From the NCBI GenBank assembly GCA_021827445.1, contig JAKAVW010000240.1:1-5102 (forward strand): a DNA stretch of 5,102 nucleotides. The letters are read 5' to 3'. Of the stretch, positions 1 to 5,102 are shown piece after piece. Numbering within the stretch: position 1 is the stretch's first letter; each line of letters begins with the position of its first letter. Both the position numbers and the translations under genes were made by a program. The notes under the pieces are model-generated. The model ran no database searches. It saw only the letters and a program-made list of their open reading frames with translations, and was not told the DNA's origin. This DNA is from Pseudomonadota bacterium (GTDB lineage Bacteria; Pseudomonadota; Gammaproteobacteria; Acidithiobacillales; Acidithiobacillaceae).

Positions 1-809
1 CCCTGCCGGCGCGCAGCCCGCAGGCGCACAAAGGGAGCTTCGGGCACGTTTTCGCGGTAGGCGGAGGGCCGGGCATGGGTGGGGCACTGGCGCTGGCCAG
101 TGCCGCCGCCTACCGGGTGGGTGCCGGACTGGTGACGGCTGTCGGGCATCCCTCGGCTATCCCTTATCTGGCGGCACATTTGCCCGAAGCTATCTGGCGG
201 GACTGGCCTGCCAGCTTCGCGGATTTACCGGAGCACACAGTGCTGGCAGTCGGTCCCGGTTTGGGCCAGGGCCTTGCTGCTCATGATCTTTTGTTAGAAA
301 TCGGTCAACTTTCTTGCCCCCAAGTCTGGGACGCCGATGCCCTGAACATTCTGGCGCGTTTTGGTCCGGAACTGTTGGCCGCCGATGCGGTTCGTCTGTT
401 TACCCCACATCCTGGGGAGGCGGCGCGCCTGTTAGGAATGACTACCGCTGCTGTTCAGGCCGATCGTGCCACGGTCATCTGCCAATTGCAGGCCCGCTAT
501 GGCGGGCATTGGATTCTCAAGGGTCACCATAGCTTGTTGCTTGGCACTAGTGGTCATTGGTTTTGCCCGCTGGGTAATCCAGGTATGGCGACAGGGGGCA
601 GCGGGGATGTGCTCACCGGTATACTAGCCGGTCTGCTGGCTGTCGGTCTGGATGCGGACCAGGCCTTGTCCCTCGGCGTGTGTCTGCACGCCCGCGCTGG
701 CGACCGCGCTGCCGCGCGGATGGGCGAGGCCAGCCTGCTGGCCAGGGATATCCTGTCAGCGATACCTCGCGCATTACAGGAGTTGACGCAAAATCATGAC
801 GGAAACTGA
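1..809 (+). CDS. nnrD: ADP-dependent NAD(P)H-hydrate dehydratase (NnrD/YjeF C-terminal domain), 5'-truncated by window edge
   Basis: The enzyme dehydrates damaged, hydrated NADH and NADPH (NADHX, NADPHX) back to the working cofactors; in bacteria the family uses ADP. It is cytosolic and has a ribokinase-like fold. The open frame runs in from the left edge (first full codon at 3) for 268 residues. The residues before the first ATG (75) already match the family: an AHKGSFGHVFAVGGGPG-like segment at about 27-77 is the conserved domain start, so ATG 75 is not the true start. Other motifs in order are GPGLG (252-266), WDADALN (about 327-347), TPHPGEAARLLG (402-437), ILKGHHS (about 513-533) and the signature NPGMATGGSGDVLTG (576-620), whose GSGD aspartate (606-608) is the expected catalytic residue. 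Many bacteria fuse this domain behind the NnrE epimerase; the visible start looks like such a linker, but a stand-alone protein cannot be excluded. The 3' end overlaps bioA by 14 bases. Confidence 0.95.
   Translation, partial: LPARSPQAHKGSFGHVFAVGGGPGMGGALALASAAAYRVGAGLVTAVGHPSAIPYLAAHLPEAIWRDWPASFADLPEHTVLAVGPGLGQGLAAHDLLLEIGQLSCPQVWDADALNILARFGPELLAADAVRLFTPHPGEAARLLGMTTAAVQADRATVICQLQARYGGHWILKGHHSLLLGTSGHWFCPLGNPGMATGGSGDVLTGILAGLLAVGLDADQALSLGVCLHARAGDRAAARMGEASLLARDILSAIPRALQELTQNHDGN
778..782 (+). promoter_or_regulatory. Probable ribosome binding site of bioA (AGGAG, long spacing)
   Basis: AGGAG lies inside the nnrD coding sequence, 13 bases before the bioA ATG at 796. This is longer than the usual 5-9 bases. 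No other in-frame start lies closer, and the BioA N-terminal family motif begins only 15 codons after this ATG, so the start is retained. Translation may depend partly on coupling to nnrD. Confidence 0.45.
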
Positions 810-2145
810 AGTATTACGGGAATGGGATCGCCGCTATTTCTGGCATCCCTTCACCCAGATGCAGTGTTATGGAGACGATGATCCGTGGATTATCGAGCGG
901 GCTGAAGGCAATTATGTGTACGATACGGAAGGCCATCGCTGTCTGGACGCCATTGCCAGCCTGTGGTGCAATATCCACGGTCATTGTCACCCGCGCTTAG
1001 ACGCGGCTTTGCTCGCACAAGTGGGCAAGGTCGCGCACAGTACCGTACTCGGAGCGAGCAATCCTCCCGCTATTCGTCTTGCCAAGGCGCTCGTCGACAT
1101 CACTCCGACCTCTTTGCAGCATTGCTTTTTTTCCGAGGACGGGTCCGAAGCGGTTGAGGTCGCGATCAAAATGGCGGCGCAATACTGGTCTAATCTGGAT
1201 CGTCCCGAAAAGCATCTCTTTCTGACCCTGGATAATGCCTATCATGGGGATACCATCGGGGCAGTTTCGGTAGGTGGGTTCCCATTATTCCATGAGGTCT
1301 ATGGCAATCTCCTGTTCCCAACGCTGCGCCTGCCCAGCCCCTATGTATTGCAATGGGAGCACTGCACCGGAGACCCTGGACGGGCCACGTCCGCATGGCT
1401 TGCGGCGCTCGAAACGATCCTCCAGAAACAGGGCGGAGAGATCGCGGCCCTGATTCTGGAAGGTGGAGTGCAGGGTGCTGCGGGTATATTGCCTTTTCCT
1501 CCTGGCATTCTGGCAGGAGCGCAACGCCTGTGTCGGGCTTATGAGGTTTTGCTCATCATTGATGAAGTGGCGACCGGCTTTGGCCGCAGCGGCAAGCTTT
1601 TTTCCTGTGAGTGGGAGTCTGTGGAGCCGGATCTGCTGGCCTTGGGTAAGGGGCTGAGTGGCGGCTATCTGCCGGTAGCAGCGACCCTGGCTGCAGAACC
1701 TGTATATGCGGCGTTCCTGGCGCCCTTTGGGGAAACCCGGCAATTTTATTATGGGCATACGTATACCGCCAATCCTCTGGCCTGCGCGGTGGCACTGGAA
1801 AATTTAGCCCTCTTCGCGGAAGGTGTGGTGCTCGCCGACCTACCCGCGAAAATCGCCCAGCTACAGGCAGGGCTGCAACGTTTCAGGGGCCAGCTTTGGG
1901 CCGGGGAGACCCGCCAGTTCGGGCTGATGGCGGCTATTCCCTTGCGCGATCCCAAGACGGGTGTGCCCTATCCTTACGGTGATCGCGTCGAGTATGCAAT
2001 ATGCCGGCGGGCCCGGGAGATGGGTGTGTACAGCCGCCCGCTGGGCGATCTGCTCACCATCGTTCCGCCGCTGTCGGTGACAGCAGCGGAAATAGACACT
2101 ATTCTCAACATATTATATGACGCTATGGCGGAAGGACGATCCTGA
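796..2145 (+). CDS. bioA: 7,8-diaminopelargonic acid aminotransferase (class III, PLP-dependent), BioA
   Basis: BioA converts 8-amino-7-oxononanoate (KAPA) to 7,8-diaminononanoate in biotin synthesis, using S-adenosylmethionine in E. coli or lysine in B. subtilis as amino donor. At 449 residues it has normal family length. Visible motifs: WHPFTQM (16-22); SLWCNIHGH (55-63) in the substrate pocket; DGSEAVE (115-121), which binds the cofactor phosphate; YHGDT (149-153), with Tyr and Asp equivalent to E. coli Y144 and D147; DEVATGFGR (256-264), where D256 pairs with the PLP ring nitrogen and R264 matches E. coli R253; LGKGLSGG with Schiff-base K285; HTYTANPLACA (about 323-333); and SRPLGD with R414 matching E. 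coli R391. The D256-K285 spacing equals that of E. coli D245-K274. The pocket differs from E. coli at three places (F19, L56, T421), so the amino donor is uncertain. Related class III aminotransferases are possible, but WHPFTQM together with the IHGH and RPLGD segments favours BioA. No other bio gene is visible nearby. Confidence 0.92.
   Translation: MTETEVLREWDRRYFWHPFTQMQCYGDDDPWIIERAEGNYVYDTEGHRCLDAIASLWCNIHGHCHPRLDAALLAQVGKVAHSTVLGASNPPAIRLAKALVDITPTSLQHCFFSEDGSEAVEVAIKMAAQYWSNLDRPEKHLFLTLDNAYHGDTIGAVSVGGFPLFHEVYGNLLFPTLRLPSPYVLQWEHCTGDPGRATSAWLAALETILQKQGGEIAALILEGGVQGAAGILPFPPGILAGAQRLCRAYEVLLIIDEVATGFGRSGKLFSCEWESVEPDLLALGKGLSGGYLPVAATLAAEPVYAAFLAPFGETRQFYYGHTYTANPLACAVALENLALFAEGVVLADLPAKIAQLQAGLQRFRGQLWAGETRQFGLMAAIPLRDPKTGVPYPYGDRVEYAICRRAREMGVYSRPLGDLLTIVPPLSVTAAEIDTILNILYDAMAEGRS
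2077..2105 (+). promoter_or_regulatory. Weak candidate sigma70-like promoter inside the 3' end of bioA
   Basis: GTGACA (2077-2082; 5 of 6 to TTGACA) is followed after exactly 17 bases by TATTCT (2100-2105; 4 of 6 to TATAAT). This lies 39 bases before the CBS gene start and just ahead of an AT-rich stretch, TATTATATGA (2111-2120). It could give the downstream genes separate expression. Such matches occur by chance inside coding DNA, so this is only a candidate. Confidence 0.18.
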
Positions 2146-2600
2146 TGAAAACGGCCCAAGATATTATGACGCGCGAGGCCATTACCGTGCTGGCGGATGA
2201 TTCGGTGAAGAAGGTGGGCGAGGTGCTCCTGAGTTCCGGGCATCACAGTCTCCCGGTGGTCAATGGCGATGGTCATCTGGTCGGGATGATCGGTGAACGG
2301 GATCTGATTGACGCCCACCGCAAGGTGCATCTGCCCACCATGCTCACAATTCTCGACGGACTGATTCCGCTCGGTGGTATGCATGAATATGAGGAAGAGT
2401 TGCGCAAAGTAACGGCGGTGACTGCTAGTCAATTGGCGACTACCCGCGTTATCAGCGTGGCACCCGACGAAGACGCGGATGCCGTTGCCGAAAAGTTACT
2501 GCGGAAGGACGTGCATGCCGTACCGGTAGTCGACGGCAGTGGCCTCCTGTTGGGTATTATCAGCCGTTCGGACATTCTCCAGCACCTGCTGAAGTCCTGA
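2145..2600 (+). CDS. Tandem CBS-domain protein, function unknown
   Basis: This 151-residue soluble protein consists almost entirely of two CBS domains (a Bateman module). CBS1 spans about 5-60, from the typical AQDIMTREAITV entry through HHSLPVVNGDGHLVGMI to the GERDLI end. CBS2 spans about 95-150, with HAVPVVDGSGLLLGIISRSD at its core. Between them is a linker of about 35 residues (HLPTMLTILDG at 62-72, EYEEELRK at 81-88), longer than in minimal Bateman modules; I recall similar HLP...LDG...EEEL linkers in other stand-alone tandem-CBS proteins. There is no enzymatic domain, signal peptide or membrane segment. CBS pairs bind adenine nucleotides, SAM or NAD and usually act as energy or metabolite sensors by contacting a partner; the ligand and partner here are unknown. 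The ATG overlaps the bioA stop by one base (TGATG), with a good GAAGGA Shine-Dalgarno at 2131-2136, eight bases upstream. IMP dehydrogenase, channel or transporter fusions are excluded by the short length. Confidence 0.9.
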   Translation: MKTAQDIMTREAITVLADDSVKKVGEVLLSSGHHSLPVVNGDGHLVGMIGERDLIDAHRKVHLPTMLTILDGLIPLGGMHEYEEELRKVTAVTASQLATTRVISVAPDEDADAVAEKLLRKDVHAVPVVDGSGLLLGIISRSDILQHLLKS

Positions 2601-2611
2601 TCGGGTATCTG

Positions 2612-3097
2612 ATGCACTGGGATTTCGCAGACACTAAAGCCTGTCAGGACTGGGGACAGCAATTGGCCCTACGCCTCGATATCCCGGCGGTCATTTATCT
2701 TGAGGGCGATCTCGGGGTCGGTAAGACGACCTTGACCCAGGCCGTGCTGCGGGCGCTGGGCGTTACCCAGTCCGTTAAGAGCCCCACCTATACCTTAATG
2801 GAACAATATCAGACCCGCATCGGACCCGCTCTGCATCTGGATTTATATCGCTTGCTAGAACCTGAAGAGTTGGAGTTCATTGGCATTCGGGATTATCTGG
2901 GCGAGTCCACCTTGTGGCTGGTGGAGTGGCCGGAGCGGGGCGCGGGATTCCTTCCCTCTGCCGATCTGTCGCTCACCCTCAGCATTCTGGACAGTGGCAG
3001 TCACCGTCTTGAATGGCAGGGACATCAGCCGCGTGTTCAGGACTGGGCCAGGTCTTTGCCACCCTCATCCGGTGGGAGTAATAGCGGTGTCGGCTGA
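2612..3097 (+). CDS. tsaE: tRNA threonylcarbamoyladenosine biosynthesis ATPase TsaE
   Basis: TsaE (YjeE) is the P-loop ATPase that works with the TsaB-TsaD complex to install the t6A modification at adenosine 37 of ANN-decoding tRNAs in the cytosol. At 161 residues the protein has typical length. Visible motifs are the Walker A GDLGVGKTT (32-40), the switch-like SPTYTL (57-62), LHLDLYRL (74-81, with the conserved Asp-Tyr-Arg), the EELEFIGIRDYL stretch (85-96) and VEWPERG (104-110, the conserved Glu-Trp-Pro segment). The start at 2612 follows the CBS stop after 11 bases with only a weak GGG as Shine-Dalgarno. It puts Walker A at the usual distance from the N terminus. The last 11 bases overlap the start of mutL, so the two are probably translationally coupled. 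In many gammaproteobacteria amiB lies between tsaE and mutL; here there is no room for it. Confidence 0.96.
   Translation: MHWDFADTKACQDWGQQLALRLDIPAVIYLEGDLGVGKTTLTQAVLRALGVTQSVKSPTYTLMEQYQTRIGPALHLDLYRLLEPEELEFIGIRDYLGESTLWLVEWPERGAGFLPSADLSLTLSILDSGSHRLEWQGHQPRVQDWARSLPPSSGGSNSGVG
3074..3078 (+). promoter_or_regulatory. Ribosome binding site that fixes the mutL GTG start
   Basis: GGGAG at 3074-3078, within GGTGGGAG, lies eight bases before GTG 3087 and inside the end of tsaE. It supports GTG 3087 rather than the much longer open frame beginning at ATG 2880, which would place 69 non-homologous codons in front of the conserved MutL N terminus. Confidence 0.7.
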
Positions 3098-4886
3098 TCA
3101 AACGCCCCGCGTGCATCGCCTGGACAGTACCCTGGCCAATCAGATAGCCGCGGGTGAGGTGGTTGAACGTCCCGCCTCCATCCTCAAAGAACTACTGGAA
3201 AACAGCCTGGATGCTGGAGCCACACGGATTACCATTCATCTGGAGGGCGGTGGGATCGACCTGCTTAGTGTAGAGGATGACGGTATTGGTATTCTGTCCG
3301 AAGACCTGGCCTTGGCCCTGGAGCGCCACGCGACCAGTAAAGTGGCGACCTGGGAGGATCTTCAGGCGATTCATACCATGGGTTTCCGCGGTGAGGCCTT
3401 GCCCGCCATTGCTTCTGTTTCGCGCCTGGAAATACTTTCGCGGGTGCATGGCCAGAATCAGGCTACCCGTCTGCGGGTGACGGGTGGTGCCGCCAGTGTG
3501 ACCGAGCTATCTGCCAGGGCACCGGGCACTACGGTCCGTGTGGCCGATTTGTTTTTTAACGTACCGGCGCGACGTAAGTTTCTGCGCACCGCTGCTGCTG
3601 AACTGGTGCGCAATCAAAAGGTACTGCGCCAGATTGCTCTGGCCAATTTCCCGGTAGCCTTTCAGCTTTTTCAGAATGGCCGCTCCCTCGCGCAATTTCC
3701 CGCAGCTACGGATGCAGAAAGTCGGGCAGCGCGAGTGGCCACCATATTGGGGGAAGGTTTTCTCGCCAACGCCCTATATATCGAACAGGAAGATCAGGGC
3801 TTGTCTCTCAGCGGCTGGCTGGGCCTGCCCACCTACAACCGCGCCCGTGGGGACGAACAGTATTTTTACGTCAACAGTCGTCCGGTGCGTGATCCGGTGA
3901 TTACCCACGCCCTGCGTGCGTCCTATAATGACGTGCTGTTTCAGGATCGCCACCCGCTTTATGTGCTCTACCTGAAACTGCCGCCCGAGCGAGTAGATGT
4001 TAATGTGCATCCCGCCAAGGCCGAGGTGCGCTTTCGTGATAGCCGTGAGATACACGATTTTCTCTTCCATACCCTGCGGCGGGTGATTGCGGAACAAGGC
4101 GGGGAGCATCCACAAGTGACGGTGCCGATCCAGCCCCTATCACCAGCATCGGCGTCTGCGATGCAAAGTTCGGTGTCGCGGGCTTATCAACACCAGACCC
4201 AGCGACCGCTGAGCGCGGTGCAGGATGGACCAGGAGCCTATTGGGAACGACTGGTAGTGCCGGCATTGACTTTTGTGCCGAGCCCTGATGGGTCTGCGGC
4301 ACCCACTCAGGAACTGGCCCCGGACTACCCTCTTGGTCAGGCCCTGGCGCAAATTCACGCGCGCTTTATTCTCGCCCAGAACAGGGAAGGCATGATCCTC
4401 ATCGATCAGCATGCCGCCCACGAACGCATCCTCTACGAGAAGATGAAGGTAGCAGTGCAACAAAATGATAAACAAGTATTCATTATTCCAGAATACCTGC
4501 ATGTAACAGCGACACAGATGGCGTACTTCGAAGCAAAGCAGGATGCTTTGCAAGCTGCCGGACTGGAAATCAGTGTGGCCGGTCCCGGGACGTTGGCTAT
4601 TCATGCCGCCCCCAAGGCCATCGCTGCCGCCACCTATGGGCAGATTGTCGCCGACCTCCTGGCCGAGGAGCCAGCCTGGGCCGAGAAAGACAGTGATGCC
4701 GCTCTCGCCGATATGGCTTGTCGTGCCGCCATTAAAACCAGTCGCCGCCTCAGCCTGGAAGAAATGAACAGCCTCCTGCGCCAATTGGAAGCTACCCCGC
4801 GTTTCGGACAGTGCAATCACGGCCGACCCACGGTCGTGCAATTTTCTCTGACCGATCTGGATCGTCTCTTTCTGCGCGGGCGATGA
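3087..4886 (+). CDS. mutL: DNA mismatch repair protein MutL (endonuclease type)
   Basis: MutL couples MutS mismatch recognition to strand incision. From GTG 3087 it is 599 residues, close to normal length. The N-terminal GHKL ATPase (about 1-335) shows ANQIAAGEVVERPAS (17-31), KELLENSLDAG (34-44; E35 matches the E. coli catalytic E29 and N39 the Mg-binding N33), DDGIGI (64-69), ATSK (82-85), GFRGEAL (99-105) and later LFFNVPARRKFL. A Pro/Ser/Ala/Gln-rich linker covers about 336-415. The C-terminal dimerisation domain (about 416-599) has the endonuclease motif DQHAAHERILYE (440-451, DQHA-x2-E-x4-E), a beta-clamp-like QVFIIP (463-468), ACR (544-546) and CNHGRP (576-581), so all the metal-site motifs of nicking MutL proteins are present. 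This points to methyl-independent repair without MutH. The start overlaps tsaE by 11 bases; the stop overlaps the miaA start as ATGA. The frame is also open back to 2880, but that part codes for tsaE in another frame. Confidence 0.97.
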   Translation: MSADQTPRVHRLDSTLANQIAAGEVVERPASILKELLENSLDAGATRITIHLEGGGIDLLSVEDDGIGILSEDLALALERHATSKVATWEDLQAIHTMGFRGEALPAIASVSRLEILSRVHGQNQATRLRVTGGAASVTELSARAPGTTVRVADLFFNVPARRKFLRTAAAELVRNQKVLRQIALANFPVAFQLFQNGRSLAQFPAATDAESRAARVATILGEGFLANALYIEQEDQGLSLSGWLGLPTYNRARGDEQYFYVNSRPVRDPVITHALRASYNDVLFQDRHPLYVLYLKLPPERVDVNVHPAKAEVRFRDSREIHDFLFHTLRRVIAEQGGEHPQVTVPIQPLSPASASAMQSSVSRAYQHQTQRPLSAVQDGPGAYWERLVVPALTFVPSPDGSAAPTQELAPDYPLGQALAQIHARFILAQNREGMILIDQHAAHERILYEKMKVAVQQNDKQVFIIPEYLHVTATQMAYFEAKQDALQAAGLEISVAGPGTLAIHAAPKAIAAATYGQIVADLLAEEPAWAEKDSDAALADMACRAAIKTSRRLSLEEMNSLLRQLEATPRFGQCNHGRPTVVQFSLTDLDRLFLRGR

Positions 4887-5102
4887 TTCCCGCCATTTTT
4901 CTGATGGGTCCGACCGCCAGCGGTAAGACTGAACTGGCCTTAAGGCTTGCCGATGCGCTGCCCGTGGACATTATCAGCGTCGATTCGTTGCTGGTATATC
5001 GTCATTTCGATATCGGCAGTGCCAAACCCAGCCTCGCCCTGCGCCAGCAATATCCCCACGCGCTGGTCGATATCCGGGAGCCCGACGCGCCTTATTCAGC
5101 GG
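4883..5102 (+). CDS. miaA: tRNA dimethylallyltransferase MiaA, 3'-truncated by window edge
   Basis: MiaA transfers a dimethylallyl group from DMAPP to N6 of adenosine 37 in tRNAs that read codons starting with U, giving i6A (the substrate of MiaB in many bacteria). Only the first 73 codons are in the window. They show the P-loop GPTASGKT (residues 9-16), the segment DIISVDSLLVYRHFDIGSAKP (about 29-49; its Asp and Ser belong to the conserved DS-xx-VYR motif), then YPHALVDIREPDAPYSA (about 57-73), matching the PHHLIDI...YSA family segment with Ala in place of the second His. The ATG lies in the ATGA overlap with the mutL stop and has no strong Shine-Dalgarno, so translation is probably coupled to mutL. 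mutL-miaA adjacency is a classic conserved pair. The DSLLVYR and IGSAKP variants differ mildly from the common DSMQVYR and IGTAKP but do not affect known catalytic residues. Confidence 0.95.
   Translation, partial: MIPAIFLMGPTASGKTELALRLADALPVDIISVDSLLVYRHFDIGSAKPSLALRQQYPHALVDIREPDAPYSA

Noticed and set aside
75..809. ATG at 75 as the start of nnrD
   Set aside because: Conserved domain residues (HKGSFG and the glycine-rich GGGPG segment) are encoded upstream of this ATG in the same open frame, so the gene begins before the window.
1285..1758. Antisense open frame (157 codons, minus strand) inside bioA
   Set aside because: It is opposite the PLP-binding core of BioA, shows no domain-like pattern, and has a composition typical of a shadow frame.
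1974..2432. Antisense open frame (152 codons, minus strand) across the bioA-CBS junction
   Set aside because: It spans two well-supported sense genes and has no identifiable motif.
4461..4490. AT-rich stretch in mutL as a promoter for miaA
   Set aside because: It lies about 400 bases before miaA in conserved coding sequence and I saw no convincing -35/-10 pair at proper spacing; ATGA coupling to mutL explains miaA expression better.
4140..4841. Long antisense open frame (233 codons, minus strand) inside mutL
   Set aside because: It lies wholly opposite conserved MutL C-terminal coding sequence, has no recognisable motif, and is best explained as a by-product of codon bias.
1..5102. Defence system, mobile element, CRISPR array, attachment site or rho-independent terminator
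   Set aside because: No direct or inverted repeat arrays, transposase or recombinase motifs, or GC-rich stem plus T-run were seen; coding genes fill the window with at most an 11-base gap.

Overview
The window is a densely packed, all-plus-strand block of bacterial housekeeping genes. I see no mobile element, CRISPR array, RNA gene, terminator or non-coding stretch longer than 11 bases. In order it holds the 3' part of nnrD (NAD(P)H-hydrate dehydratase), bioA (biotin synthesis aminotransferase), a tandem-CBS-domain protein, tsaE (ATPase for the tRNA t6A modification), mutL (mismatch repair, endonuclease type) and the 5' part of miaA (tRNA dimethylallyltransferase).

The order nnrD - tsaE - (amiB) - mutL - miaA is a well-known conserved cluster in Gammaproteobacteria and relatives. 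Here it is modified in two ways: bioA and a CBS-domain gene sit between nnrD and tsaE, and the cell-wall amidase gene amiB usually found between tsaE and mutL is absent. The sequence looks moderately GC-rich (upper fifties percent by eye). Together with an endonuclease-type MutL, which implies no MutH, this suggests a proteobacterium outside the enterics, perhaps an Acidithiobacillus-like or other deep-branching gammaproteobacterial lineage. That taxonomic guess is inference and not secure.

Layout: 1-809 nnrD (5' end outside the window); 796-2145 bioA; 2145-2600 CBS protein; 2612-3097 tsaE; 3087-4886 mutL (GTG start inside the end of tsaE); 4883 to the window end miaA. The junctions are a 14-base overlap, a 1-base overlap, an 11-base gap, an 11-base overlap and a 4-base overlap, so the genes are probably one transcript with translational coupling.

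Functions fall into four groups: metabolite repair (nnrD), cofactor synthesis (bioA), modification of adenosine-37 in tRNA by two different routes (tsaE for t6A, miaA for i6A), and DNA mismatch repair (mutL). The CBS protein is the one member whose job cannot be read from sequence. I found no undescribed system. The points most worth a second look are the non-E. coli-like substrate pocket of BioA, the complete endonuclease and beta-clamp motifs in MutL, and the rearranged gene order.
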